DNA from: Rhizobium sp. CCGE 510
Lineage (GTDB): Bacteria; Pseudomonadota; Alphaproteobacteria; Rhizobiales; Rhizobiaceae
Length of the DNA stretch: 64,000 nt
Reading direction: 5' to 3'
Assembly (NCBI RefSeq): GCF_000292525.1
Contig: NZ_AEYF01000040.1
Span: forward strand, 124,001-188,000
This document shows, piece after piece, positions 52,975-62,324 of this stretch (its first letter is position 1; each line of letters starts with the position of its first letter). The notes beneath the pieces are model-generated. The model did no database searches, was not told where the DNA came from, and was given only the letters and a program-made list of their open reading frames with translations. The translations under genes and the position numbers were made by a program.

Positions 52975-55854
52975 ATGTCGCTCATCCATGAAATCGACTA
53001 CGGCACCCCGGCTTCGACATCCGAGGCGCTGGTGACGCTCACCATCGACGGGCAGCAGATCAACGTGCCGGAAGGTACCTCCATCATGCGGGCCTCGATG
53101 GAGGCCGGCATCAAGGTGCCGAAGCTCTGTGCCACCGATATGGTCGACGCTTTCGGCTCCTGCCGGCTCTGCCTTGTCGAGATCGAGGGACGCAACGGCA
53201 CGCCGGCCTCCTGCACGACGCCGGTGGCGGCAAACATGGTGGTGCATACGCAGACGGGTCGGCTGAAAGATATCCGCCGCGGCGTGATGGAACTCTATAT
53301 TTCCGACCATCCGCTCGACTGTCTGACCTGTGCTGCCAACGGCGATTGCGAATTGCAAGACATGGCAGGGGCCGTCGGCCTGCGCGATGTGCGCTACGGC
53401 TACGAGGGCGACAACCACGTCAAGGCGCGCAGCAACGGCGACATCAATCTGAAATGGATGCCGAAGGACGAGTCCAACCCCTATTTCACCTATGATCCCT
53501 CCAAGTGCATCGTCTGCTCGCGCTGTGTGCGCGCCTGCGAGGAAGTGCAGGGCACCTTCGCGCTGACGATCGAGGGACGCGGTTTCGGTTCGCGCGTATC
53601 GCCTGGCATGCACGAGAATTTCATCGAATCCGAATGCGTTTCCTGCGGCGCCTGCGTTCAGGCCTGCCCGACGGCGACGCTGACGGAAAAATCGGTGATA
53701 GAGATCGGCCAGCCGGAACATTCGGCCGTCACCACCTGCGCCTATTGCGGCGTCGGCTGCTCCTTCAAGGCGGAAATGCGCGGCGAGGAACTGGTGCGCA
53801 TGGTGCCGTGGAAGGACGGTCAGGCCAATCGCGGCCATTCCTGCGTCAAGGGTCGCTTCGCTTACGGCTATTCCACCCACAAGGACCGGATCCTCAACCC
53901 GATGATCCGCGAAAAGGTCAGCGATCCCTGGCGGGAGGTGAGCTGGGACGAAGCCTTCGCGCATGTGGCGTCGGAGTTCCGCCGCATCCAGTATCAATAT
54001 GGCCGCGAGGCGATCGGCGGTATCACCTCGTCGCGCTGCACCAATGAAGAAACCTACCTGGTGCAAAAGCTGATCCGCGCCGGCTTCGGCAACAATAATG
54101 TCGATACCTGCGCCCGTGTCTGCCATTCGCCGACCGGCTACGGTCTCGGCCAGACGTTCGGCACGTCGGCCGGCACGCAGAATTTCGACAGTGTCGAGCA
54201 TTCCGATGTCGTCGTCATCATCGGCGCCAACCCGACGGATGGGCATCCGGTGTTCGGCTCGCGATTGAAGAAGCGGCTGCGCCAGGGCGCCAAGCTGATC
54301 GTCATCGATCCGCGACGAACCGATATCGTCCGCTCGCCGCATATCGAGGCCTCTTACCACCTGCCGCTGAAGCCCGGCACCAATGTTGCGGTGATGACGG
54401 CGCTGGCGCATGTGATCGTTACCGAAGGGCTCTTTGACGAGAAGTTCATCCGCGAGCGCTGCGACTGGTCGGAGTTCGAGGACTGGGCCAGCTTCGTCGC
54501 CGAACCGCAGCACAGTCCCGAGCAGACCGAGATATTCACCGGCGTGCCGGCGGCGGATCTGCGTGGCGCGGCAAGGCTCTATGCCAAGGGCGGCAATGGC
54601 GCGATCTACTACGGTCTCGGCGTCACCGAACACAGCCAGGGCTCGACCACGGTCATCGCCATCGCCAACCTGGCGATGGCGACCGGCAATATCGGCCGTC
54701 CCGGCGTCGGCGTGAACCCGCTGCGCGGCCAGAACAACGTGCAGGGCTCCTGCGATATGGGCTCCTTCCCGCACGAACTGCCGGGCTACCGGCATATCTC
54801 CGACGATGCGACACGTGATATCTTCGAAAAGCTCTGGGGGGTGAAGCTCAACGACGAGCCGGGCCTGCGCATTCCGAACATGCTGGATGCGGCGGTCGAC
54901 GGCTCCTTCAAGGGCCTCTACGTCCAGGGCGAGGACATTCTCCAGTCCGATCCGGATACCAAACATGTCGCGGCCGGGCTGGCGGCGATGGAATGCGTGG
55001 TCGTGCAGGACCTGTTCCTCAACGAGACCGCCAATTACGCCCATGTCTTCCTGCCGGGCTCGACCTTCCTCGAGAAGGACGGCACCTTCACCAATGCCGA
55101 GCGCCGCATCAACCGCGTGCGCAAGGTGATGTCGCCGCGCAACGGCTATGGCGACTGGGAGGTGACGCAGAAGCTTGCCCAGGCGATGGGGCTCGACTGG
55201 GATTACACCCATCCGTCGGAGATCATGGACGAGATCGCCGTGACGACGCCAAGCTTTGCGATGGTCTCCTACGACTATCTCGACAAGATCGGCTCGGTGC
55301 AGTGGCCCTGCAACGAGAAAAACCCGCTCGGCTCGCCGATCATGCATGTCGACGGCTTCGTGCGCGGCAAGGGCAAATTCATCCGCACGGAATATGTCGC
55401 GACCGACGAGCGCACCGGCCCGCGCTTCCCGCTGCTGCTCACCACCGGCCGCACCCTCAGCCAGTACAATGTCGGGGCGCAGACACGGCGGACCGAAAAT
55501 GTCGTCTGGCACGCCGAGGACCGGCTGGAGATCCATCCGCACGATGCCGAGCAGCGCGGCATTCGCGACGGCGACTGGGTCAAGCTTGGCAGCCGCTCCG
55601 GCGACACCACGCTGAGATCCCTGATTACCGATCGTGTTGCGCCGGGTGTCGTCTATACGACCTTCCATCATCCCAATACGCAGGCGAACGTCATCACCAC
55701 CGATTTCTCCGACTGGGCGACGAACTGCCCTGAGTACAAGGTGACGGCGGTGCAGGTCTCGCCTTCCAACGGGCCGAGCGAATGGCAGCGCGAATATGAC
55801 GAGCAGGCGCGGCAATCGCGCCGCATCGCCGGCAAGTTGGAGGCCGCGGAGTGA
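52975..55854 (+). CDS. fdsA: NAD-dependent formate dehydrogenase alpha (catalytic, molybdenum) subunit
   Basis: 959-residue molybdoenzyme oxidising formate to CO2. N-terminal [2Fe-2S] (about 20-95: GSCRLCLVEIEG), His/Cys cluster region (SDHPLDCLTCAANGDCELQD), two [4Fe-4S] sets (CIVCSRCVRACEEVQG; CVSCGACVQACPTATL), the [4Fe-4S] of the Mo domain (CAYCGVGCSF near 261), and the Mo-bis-MGD domain with a Cys ligand in TCARVCHSPTGYG near 380-392. No in-frame stop suggests selenocysteine. The start at 52975 follows GGAGGTGCA. FdsA, B, G and D form a soluble oxygen-tolerant type complex. Confidence 0.95.
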   Translation: MSLIHEIDYGTPASTSEALVTLTIDGQQINVPEGTSIMRASMEAGIKVPKLCATDMVDAFGSCRLCLVEIEGRNGTPASCTTPVAANMVVHTQTGRLKDIRRGVMELYISDHPLDCLTCAANGDCELQDMAGAVGLRDVRYGYEGDNHVKARSNGDINLKWMPKDESNPYFTYDPSKCIVCSRCVRACEEVQGTFALTIEGRGFGSRVSPGMHENFIESECVSCGACVQACPTATLTEKSVIEIGQPEHSAVTTCAYCGVGCSFKAEMRGEELVRMVPWKDGQANRGHSCVKGRFAYGYSTHKDRILNPMIREKVSDPWREVSWDEAFAHVASEFRRIQYQYGREAIGGITSSRCTNEETYLVQKLIRAGFGNNNVDTCARVCHSPTGYGLGQTFGTSAGTQNFDSVEHSDVVVIIGANPTDGHPVFGSRLKKRLRQGAKLIVIDPRRTDIVRSPHIEASYHLPLKPGTNVAVMTALAHVIVTEGLFDEKFIRERCDWSEFEDWASFVAEPQHSPEQTEIFTGVPAADLRGAARLYAKGGNGAIYYGLGVTEHSQGSTTVIAIANLAMATGNIGRPGVGVNPLRGQNNVQGSCDMGSFPHELPGYRHISDDATRDIFEKLWGVKLNDEPGLRIPNMLDAAVDGSFKGLYVQGEDILQSDPDTKHVAAGLAAMECVVVQDLFLNETANYAHVFLPGSTFLEKDGTFTNAERRINRVRKVMSPRNGYGDWEVTQKLAQAMGLDWDYTHPSEIMDEIAVTTPSFAMVSYDYLDKIGSVQWPCNEKNPLGSPIMHVDGFVRGKGKFIRTEYVATDERTGPRFPLLLTTGRTLSQYNVGAQTRRTENVVWHAEDRLEIHPHDAEQRGIRDGDWVKLGSRSGDTTLRSLITDRVAPGVVYTTFHHPNTQANVITTDFSDWATNCPEYKVTAVQVSPSNGPSEWQREYDEQARQSRRIAGKLEAAE

Positions 55855-55878
55855 CGATGTGGGGGTGGGCTGGCGTCG

Positions 55879-56050
55879 GCGAGGCTTCCCCTTCTCCCCT
55901 CGGGGAGAAGGTGCCCGAAGGGCAGATGAGGGGGCGGCTTGGCAAATGCGAACTCGCTTCGGCTCGTTCGTTCGCTCCTATCGTCGCTCACGCCCTCATC
56001 GCCTCGCTTCGCTCGGCACTTCTCCCTGCTGGGGAGAAGGGGGAGCGCGC
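55879..56050. repeat. Composite repeat between fdsA and fdhD
   Basis: A CTTCTCCCC-TCGGGGAGAAGG palindrome (about 55890-55911) and a second CACTTCTCCCTGCTGGGGAG block (about 56016-56038) flank a CGCTTCGGCTCGTTCGTTCG region. Same general family as the repeats at 52868 and 62800. It fills the 199-base fdsA-fdhD gap. Confidence 0.75.
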
Positions 56051-56053
56051 ATC

Positions 56054-56878
56054 ATGACCTTCGCCGTCACCACCCGTGCTCCCGAAACCGCGCGCCGCAA
56101 CGGCATCCTGCAGACCGGTTCGCGTATCGTGCCGGAAGAGCTGCCGATCGCCTTTTCCTATGGCGGCAGTTCACATGCGGTGATGATGGCGACGCCTGAT
56201 GATCTCAAGGATTTTGCCGTCGGATTCAGTCTGACCGAAGGGATCATTACCGGACCGGCGGAGATATCGCACATCGAAGTCGTCGAGGGTGAGCAAGGGA
56301 TCGATGTGCAGGTGAGCCTTGTCGACGACGTCGCCGACCGGCTGCGGGCACGCCGCCGCAGCATGGCTGGACCGGTCGGCTGCGGGCTCTGCGGCATCGA
56401 ATCGATCGAGCAAGCGGTGCGGCCGGTGCCTGATGTCTCGGCATCGCCGCTGGCGCTGTCGCATGCCGATATCGTCCGCGCGGTTTCGCTGCTGAACGAA
56501 GCCCAGCCGCTGCATCGCGAAACGCGGGCGGTGCATGGCGCCGGCTTTTATCTTCCCGGCCGGGGATTGGTTGCGGTGCGCGAAGATGTCGGCCGGCACA
56601 ATGCGTTGGACAAGCTCTGCGGCGCCGTTATCGGCTCGGGCGAAAAGGGCGCGGACGGCGCCGTCGTCGTCACCAGCCGACTCTCCCTGGAGATGGTGCA
56701 GAAGGCGGCAATCCTCGGCAGCCCGGTGCTGATTGCCATTTCAGCGCCGACGGCTCTTGCCATCCGCACGGCCGAGGCGGCCGGCATGACGCTCGTCGCG
56801 CTGGTGCGCGGCGAGGACTTCGAGATTTTCACCCACCCGCACCGCATCTCGTTCGGAAGCATTGCCGATGTCGCATGA
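56054..56878 (+). CDS. fdhD: Formate dehydrogenase accessory sulfurtransferase FdhD
   Basis: 274-residue protein that sulfurates the molybdenum cofactor, a step needed for FdsA activity. The persulfide loop CGLCGIESIEQA (C-x2-C) is near residues 111-122; LPIAFSYGGSSHAVMMATPDD and DFAVGFSLTEGII near 30-70 are family blocks, as is REDVGRHNALDKLCGA near 176-191. Start at 56054 (MTFAVTTRAPETAR); the frame extends upstream into the repeat. It overlaps fdsD by 11 bases. Confidence 0.95.
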   Translation: MTFAVTTRAPETARRNGILQTGSRIVPEELPIAFSYGGSSHAVMMATPDDLKDFAVGFSLTEGIITGPAEISHIEVVEGEQGIDVQVSLVDDVADRLRARRRSMAGPVGCGLCGIESIEQAVRPVPDVSASPLALSHADIVRAVSLLNEAQPLHRETRAVHGAGFYLPGRGLVAVREDVGRHNALDKLCGAVIGSGEKGADGAVVVTSRLSLEMVQKAAILGSPVLIAISAPTALAIRTAEAAGMTLVALVRGEDFEIFTHPHRISFGSIADVA

Positions 56879-57113
56879 TACCAAGACCAAGCTCGTTTAT
56901 ATGGCAAACCAGATCGCCACCTTTTTCAAAAGCCAGCCGGCAAGCGAAGCCGTCGAGGGCGTCGCCACCCATATCAACAAATTCTGGGAGCCGCGCATGC
57001 GGCGGCAATTGTTTGAAATTTTGGAGAATGAGGGCAACGGCCTGGATGCTCTGGTGCTTCAGGCCGCTCCCTTGATTCGGAAGCCCGAACCGGAAGCAAG
57101 CCGGGTCCGGTAG
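56868..57113 (+). CDS. fdsD: Formate dehydrogenase delta subunit
   Basis: 81-residue small helical subunit or assembly factor of FDH. MSHDTKTKLVYMANQIATFF and the PASEAVEGVATHINKFWEPRMRRQLFEIL region (about 26-54; core HINKFWEPRMR) match FdsD. The ATG at 56868 lies within fdhD, so translation is coupled; a TTG at 56862 is also in frame. Last gene of the fds operon. Confidence 0.93.
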   Translation: MSHDTKTKLVYMANQIATFFKSQPASEAVEGVATHINKFWEPRMRRQLFEILENEGNGLDALVLQAAPLIRKPEPEASRVR

Positions 57114-57241
57114 TATTGATCGGCTTATGCAGGAAGGGGGCAGTGGCAAGCTGCCCTGCGCATGGGCTTCCTGCGGGTGGTACGATCAAAGTGCCGCCGT
57201 ACGGCGACACCGTAAAATGGCGAAGTGCCGGAAGATTAACG

Positions 57242-59017
57242 TCAAAACTCTTCCCAGCTCTGTGCGGCTGCAGCAGTAGCGCCATGGGCCTTTGCGACAC
57301 GCGAAACCAGATGCAGCGCCGGCGAACCTGGCTGTCTTGCGTCTAGCCTGCCGGCAGGCTGCTGGGCCTGGGTGCGGGCCTGACTGGGCAGGCGGAACCT
57401 TGCCAGCAGGGTCCGCAGCGTTTCGGCTTCCTTTGCCAGGTTATGGCTGGCGGCGGTGCTTTCCTCGACCATGGCGGCATTTTGCTGGGTTGCCTGGTCC
57501 AGCGTATTGACTGCCTGGTTGATTTCCTTGAGGCCGGTTGCCTGTTCCTTTGAGGCTTCGACGATGGCGACGACGTTGCCGTTGATATCGCCGACCTGTG
57601 TGACGATCTCCTCGAGCGCCTTGCCGGTCTGGCCGACGAGGCCGACGCCGTTCTTGACGAGGTTGCTCGACGTATTGATCAGCGCCTTGATCTCCTTGGC
57701 GGCTTTGGCAGAGCGCTGGGCGAGCTCGCGGACCTCCTGAGCGACCACGGCGAAGCCCTTGCCGGCCTCGCCGGCGCGGGCCGCCTCGACGCCGGCATTC
57801 AGCGCCAGAAGATTGGTCTGAAAGGCGATATCGTCGATGACGCCGATGATGTTGGTGATTTCGCGCGAGGACTGCTCGATCTGGTCCATGGCGGCAACGG
57901 CGTTGCGGACCACGACGCCGGACTGTTCGGCACCCTGCTTGGTCACCGCGACGAGGCGGCCCGCCTCATCGGCGCGGCGGCTGGAATCGTTGACGGTGGT
58001 GGTGATCTCCTCCAGCGCGGCTGCGGTCTCTTCGATCGATGCAGCCTGCTGTTCGGTCCGCTTGGAAAAGGAATCGGCCGATCCGCCGATCTCGCTCGAG
58101 CCGGCGGCGATCGCACTGGCATTCTCGCCGATCGTCTTCATCGTCTCGGCAAGGCCTGTGACCGCGGTATTGAAATCCTGGCGCAATTGCTCCATCGATG
58201 GGACAAAGGGCGTGTCCACCGTCCTTGTCAGATCGCCTTCGGAAAGCTGACGCAACGCGCCGCCGAGCAGAGATATCGCACTCATCCGCTGGGTGACGTC
58301 GGTTGCGAACTTCACCACCTTGTAGACCTTGCCGTCGGCATCGACGATCGGGTTATAAGCTGCCTGGATCCAGATTTCGCGGCCACCCTTGCCGAAACGG
58401 ACGAATTCGTTGGCGATGAATTCGCCATTGGCAAGGCGCCGCCAGAAGCTGCTGTAATCCTCGGTGCGGGTATATGCCGGGTCACAGAAAATGCTGTGAT
58501 GTTTGCCGGCGATTTCCGCCAGCGAATATCCCATGGCCTGACAGAAATTCTCATTCGCGGTCAGGATATCACCCTTCGGGGTGAATTCGATCACCGCCTG
58601 CGAGCGCGAGATCGCTTCAAGCTTGCCGGAATCCTCGACCGCCTGCTTCTTCGCGGCGGTGATATCGGCGGCAAACTTCACCACCTTGAATGGCTTCCCA
58701 CCCTTTGAAACAGGATTATAGGAGGCTTGAATCCATATCTCCCGATTGCCCTTGGCAAGACGCTTATAAGCGCCGGTATCATATTCGCCACGCCCGAGCC
58801 GCGCCCAGAAGGCGCGATATTCCGGTGTTGCCGTATAGGCTGGCTCGCAGAACATGCTGTGATGCTTGCCGACGATCTCGTTCAGGCGATAACCAAGCGC
58901 GTTGCAGAAATTCTCATTCGCCGTGAGAATATTTCCCTTGAGGTCGAATTCGATGATCGCCTGCGATTTGGAGATGGCGTCAAGAATGTATTTCGAATCG
59001 GAGGCTAGACCAAACAT
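57242..59017 (-). CDS. Soluble methyl-accepting chemotaxis protein with two PAS domains
   Basis: 591-residue cytosolic chemoreceptor with no membrane segment. PAS 1 is about 8-120, PAS 2 about 130-240; the two share ANENFCNALGY/ANENFCQAMGY, GKHHS.FC and REIWIQA.YNP motifs, so they are an internal duplication. A HAMP-like linker (about 245-290) and the signalling domain (about 300-560; hairpin DIAFQTNLLALNAGVEAARAGEAGKGFAVVAQEVRELAQRSA, core TNLLALNAGVEAARAG) follow. The tail ends SWEEF, a CheR/CheB-tether-type pentapeptide. Start 59017 follows GGGACAGGA. The PAS pair may bind heme or flavin; unproven. Confidence 0.92.
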   Translation of the reverse strand: MFGLASDSKYILDAISKSQAIIEFDLKGNILTANENFCNALGYRLNEIVGKHHSMFCEPAYTATPEYRAFWARLGRGEYDTGAYKRLAKGNREIWIQASYNPVSKGGKPFKVVKFAADITAAKKQAVEDSGKLEAISRSQAVIEFTPKGDILTANENFCQAMGYSLAEIAGKHHSIFCDPAYTRTEDYSSFWRRLANGEFIANEFVRFGKGGREIWIQAAYNPIVDADGKVYKVVKFATDVTQRMSAISLLGGALRQLSEGDLTRTVDTPFVPSMEQLRQDFNTAVTGLAETMKTIGENASAIAAGSSEIGGSADSFSKRTEQQAASIEETAAALEEITTTVNDSSRRADEAGRLVAVTKQGAEQSGVVVRNAVAAMDQIEQSSREITNIIGVIDDIAFQTNLLALNAGVEAARAGEAGKGFAVVAQEVRELAQRSAKAAKEIKALINTSSNLVKNGVGLVGQTGKALEEIVTQVGDINGNVVAIVEASKEQATGLKEINQAVNTLDQATQQNAAMVEESTAASHNLAKEAETLRTLLARFRLPSQARTQAQQPAGRLDARQPGSPALHLVSRVAKAHGATAAAAQSWEEF

Positions 59018-59256
59018 TCCTGTCCCTTTGTGATACACAGCTTCTGCTGTTTCGGCCGGAGAAGCGAGGGGGCGGACGAGGTAAGCCGGTGGCGGGAAGA
59101 GCCGGTAGCCGGTTGTCATTCCTTTGTGCCGGAAATTTATCATCCGTATGCTTCGACACCATGGTGAGGGAGCGTGGTTAATATTCTGTATAAAAGCTAT
59201 TGCTAATAGTAGTAAAGTGTAATGGATGCGGTGACTTGCTTGGGGTGTGCACAATA

Positions 59257-59279
59257 AAAAACCGCCCGGGGGCGGTTTT
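59257..59279 (-). terminator. Intrinsic terminator of cheW
   Basis: On the minus strand AAAACCGCC and GGCGGTTTT form a 9-bp stem around CCCGG-type loop, followed by TTTATTG, 28 bases after the cheW stop. It separates cheW from the MCP gene downstream, so the latter needs its own promoter or read-through. Confidence 0.85.
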
Positions 59280-59306
59280 CAATATTGGAAATGGTCTTGA
59301 TGGCGA

Positions 59307-59783
59307 TCAGGCCGCCAGTTCATCCGTCTCGTTTTCCTTGAACATCTTGGCGAGGTTCAGGAAGCAGATCATGCCGTTTTCCGAAGCGATGATGCCTTCG
59401 CAATAGGCACGGTCGAAGGATGCGGTCACCTCAGGCACCGGCTGGACCTGGCTGGACGAGATGGTGAGAATATCCGAGACGCGGTCGACGAGCATGCCGA
59501 TGACCATGCTGTGAACTTCGGCGACAACAATGGCGCTGCGCTCGTTGGCAACGGTGCTCTTCATGCCGAGCTTGTAGGCAAGGTCGATGATCGGGATTAC
59601 CGAGCCGCGCAGGTTCATCACGCCGATGACATCGGCCGGTGCATGCGGAATCGGCGTCGACGGCGCCCAGCCACGGATTTCGCGGATGGTCGTGGTCTTG
59701 ACGCAGAATTCCTGATCATGCAGGCGGAAGGCAATGATCTCGAGTGTATCGCCGCTGAAGCTAGTTGAATTGATCGTGGCCAT
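59307..59783 (-). CDS. cheW: Chemotaxis coupling protein CheW
   Basis: 158-residue CheW domain protein linking receptors to CheA. Family pieces: IIAFRLHDQEFCVKTTTIREI near 15-35, PADVIGVMNLRGSVIPIIDL near 49-68 (core MNLRGSVIPIIDL), MLVDRVSDILTI near 98-109, GIIASENGMICFLNLAKMF near 131-149. Start MATINSTSFSGD at 59783; the frame is open to 59834. It lies upstream of the MCP gene on the same strand, separated by a terminator. No cheA is nearby, so this is a satellite copy outside the main che operon. Confidence 0.94.
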   Translation of the reverse strand: MATINSTSFSGDTLEIIAFRLHDQEFCVKTTTIREIRGWAPSTPIPHAPADVIGVMNLRGSVIPIIDLAYKLGMKSTVANERSAIVVAEVHSMVIGMLVDRVSDILTISSSQVQPVPEVTASFDRAYCEGIIASENGMICFLNLAKMFKENETDELAA

Positions 59784-60032
59784 AGAATTCTTCCCAACTA
59801 TCGTAAGCCAGGGCAGAAGCGGGCGCGCCACCATTGGCGCGGACGAGCTTTTGCCTTCACACCACGCGATGGCTTTGCTTTCCGCGAAGCATCGGTACGG
59901 TTATTGACGACATTAACGGAAGAGTGTTGCCCAAATCTAAATTGACAGGCCGGATTGCGAAGGTTTTCTGTCTCGGGCGGAAGCCGGCGCCCGCAAATGC
60001 GTGACCGGCCCCGAACAACTCGACGATCCGGC

Positions 60033-61232
60033 TCAGGTGATCGTCTTTTCAATCTGCGAGACCGCCCAATCCACCTGCTCCCTCGTGATGACCAAAGGCG
60101 GCGCGAGACGGATCGTATGGTCGTGGGTATCCTTGGCGAGAAGGCCGCGCTCCTTCAACGCATGGCAATATTGCCGTGCGCCGCCGGCTTCGGGTTCCAG
60201 CTCGATGGCCAACATCAGGCCGCGGCCGCGCACGTCCCTGACGATGTTCGAACGGATCGACTTGAGGCCCTCGAGGAAATAGTCGCCCATCGCAGCGGCA
60301 TTTTCGATCATGCCCTCTTCCGTCAGCACCTTCAGCGCGGTGCGCGCCACCGCGCAGGCGAGCGGGTTGCCGCCGAAGGTCGAGCCGTGCTGGCCGGGCT
60401 TGAGCACACCCAGAACCTCGGAATTGGAAAGCACGGCCGAGACGGGATAGAAGCCGCCGGACAGCGCTTTGCCGATCAGCGTCACATCGGCCTCAATGCC
60501 TTCGTGTTCTTCGGCCAGCAGCTTGCCGGTGCGGCCGAGGCCGGTCTGGATCTCGTCGAGGATGAGGGTGACGTTGTTATCAGTGCAGAGTTCGCGGATG
60601 CGGGTGAAATAACCGGCCGGGGGGATGATGACGCCGGCTTCCCCTTGGATCGGCTCGATCAGGGCGGCTACCGTATTGCCGTTGATTGCGGCGGCGAAAG
60701 CCTCGGCATCGCCGAAGGGAACGGTGCGGAAACCTGCGGTATAGGGGCCGAAGCCGGTGCGGGCGTCGGGATCTGTGGAGAAACTGATGATGCTCAGCGT
60801 TCGGCCATGGAAATTATCGGCGCAGACGATGATCTCCGCCTTGCCTTCCGGTACGCCCTTCACCTCGTATCCCCATTTGCGCACCGCCTTGATGGCGGTT
60901 TCCACCGCCTCGGCGCCGGAATTCATCGGCAGGATCTTGTGCGAGCCGGTGAGGGCCGCGAGCTCTTCGTAGAGATAGGCGAGCTGATCGTTGCGGAAGG
61001 CGCGGGAGGTGAGCGTCAGCCTGCCCGCCTGCTCGACCATGGCGGCGAGGATCTTAGGATGGCAATGGCCCTGGTTGACGGCGGAATAGGCCGAAAGGCA
61101 ATCGAGATAACGATTGCCGTCGGTATCCCAGACATAAACACCTTCGCCGCGCGTCAGCACCACGTCGAGTGGCTTGTAGTTATTGGCGCCGAGCCGCTGC
61201 TCGGTGGCGATCAGTTTTTCCGAAGTGTTCAT
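60033..61232 (-). CDS. rocD: Ornithine aminotransferase
   Basis: 399-residue class III PLP aminotransferase converting ornithine and 2-oxoglutarate to glutamate semialdehyde (P5C) and glutamate. PLP region: MNSGAEAVETAIKAVRKWGY near 102-121, Asp in LILDEIQTGLGRTGKL near 222-237, Lys in VTLIGKALSGGFYPVSAVL near 250-268 (schiff-base K), and GSTFGGNPLACAVA near 284-297. Its start is 61232; the open frame upstream overlaps the arginase gene antisense or out of frame. 32 bases after arginase: the pair degrades arginine. Confidence 0.93.
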   Translation of the reverse strand: MNTSEKLIATEQRLGANNYKPLDVVLTRGEGVYVWDTDGNRYLDCLSAYSAVNQGHCHPKILAAMVEQAGRLTLTSRAFRNDQLAYLYEELAALTGSHKILPMNSGAEAVETAIKAVRKWGYEVKGVPEGKAEIIVCADNFHGRTLSIISFSTDPDARTGFGPYTAGFRTVPFGDAEAFAAAINGNTVAALIEPIQGEAGVIIPPAGYFTRIRELCTDNNVTLILDEIQTGLGRTGKLLAEEHEGIEADVTLIGKALSGGFYPVSAVLSNSEVLGVLKPGQHGSTFGGNPLACAVARTALKVLTEEGMIENAAAMGDYFLEGLKSIRSNIVRDVRGRGLMLAIELEPEAGGARQYCHALKERGLLAKDTHDHTIRLAPPLVITREQVDWAVSQIEKTIT

Positions 61233-61264
61233 GGTTCTTCCCCCTTTTATGCAGCGTGTGCCTT

Positions 61265-62200
61265 CTATGCGGCACGGGTTGGGCGATCGAAGATGCGGCG
61301 GCCGAAGAGGCTTGCCGTGAGCTCCACCAGAATGCGGGCGCTCTTGCCGCGATCGTCGAGAAATGGATTGAGTTCGACGAGATCGAGCGACGAAACGAGG
61401 CCGCTGTCCGACAGCATCTCCATCACCAGATGCGCTTCGCGAAAGGTCGCGCCGCCAGGCACTGTCGTGCCGACGCCGGGGGCGATTTCGGGGTCGAGGA
61501 AATCGAGGTCGAGGCTGACGTGCAGCAGGCCGTTCGCCTTGGCGACGACACTGACGATCTCTCGCATGATGGCGCCAATGCCCTGCTCGTCGATAGCGCG
61601 CATATCGAAAACGTTGACGCCATGTTCGTGGATCTCCTCGCGTTCGCGCGCATCGACCGAACGGATGCCGACCTGGAAGACATTCTTCGGGTCGACGAAC
61701 GGGCGGTCCTTCGGCAGGATTTCGGCAAACTCCGCCTCGCCGCAGAAGAAGGCGACGGGCATGCCGTGAATATTGCCGGAGGGCGAGGTGGCGGGAGAAT
61801 TGAAATCGGTGTGGGCATCGAGCCAAAGCACGAAGAGCGGCCGGCCTTTGCCGGCGGCGTAACGGGCCATGCCGGAGACGGTGCCCATGGAAAGGCTATG
61901 GTCGCCGCCGAGAATCAGCGGAAATCGGCCGGAGGCGGCCACGTCGTGGACGCTGCTTTCGAGCGCCCGCGTGAAGGCGCCGACGATCCTGAGATTATGG
62001 GCCTTCGGATGATTCGGCAGGTCCATCGCTGGCACGATCCTGAGATCGCCGATATCGGCGACGTCATGGCCAAGCTCGATCAGTGTCTGATCGACGCCGG
62101 CAATGCGCAGAGCCGCAGGCCCCATGGCAGCACCTCTGCGGCCTGAGCCTTCTTCCAGCGGCGCGCCGATGAGGGTGACGGATTGCGATTGGGCATTCAT
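61265..62200 (-). CDS. Arginase
   Basis: About 311-residue ureohydrolase making ornithine and urea. Mn-binding motifs: GGDHSLSMG near 103-111, DAHTDFNSP near 130-138, SLDLDFLDPEIAPGVGTTVPGG (cores SLDLDFLDP and GVGTTVPGG) near 231-252. MNAQSQSVTLIGAPLEEGSG at 62200 fixes the start; the frame extends upstream opposite the regulator. With rocD and the divergent Lrp/AsnC gene it forms an arginine-inducible catabolic set. Gene name (rocF, arcA or argI) varies by organism. Confidence 0.95.
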   Translation of the reverse strand: MNAQSQSVTLIGAPLEEGSGRRGAAMGPAALRIAGVDQTLIELGHDVADIGDLRIVPAMDLPNHPKAHNLRIVGAFTRALESSVHDVAASGRFPLILGGDHSLSMGTVSGMARYAAGKGRPLFVLWLDAHTDFNSPATSPSGNIHGMPVAFFCGEAEFAEILPKDRPFVDPKNVFQVGIRSVDAREREEIHEHGVNVFDMRAIDEQGIGAIMREIVSVVAKANGLLHVSLDLDFLDPEIAPGVGTTVPGGATFREAHLVMEMLSDSGLVSSLDLVELNPFLDDRGKSARILVELTASLFGRRIFDRPTRAA

Positions 62201-62324
62201 CAAAGGGGGCTCCGTGTTGAGGCCTGTTTGAGGCGATAGTGGGTTAAACGGCCGGCGGCAAAAAGATGGAAAAATGTCAGAAATGGAGTATGATTGCGCA
62301 GATTGATAAACCACTTTTGACAAA

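Noticed and set aside
52957..55815. 952-residue minus-strand open frame opposite fdsA
   Set aside because: fdsA carries all cluster ligands on the plus strand; the antisense product has no recognisable domain.
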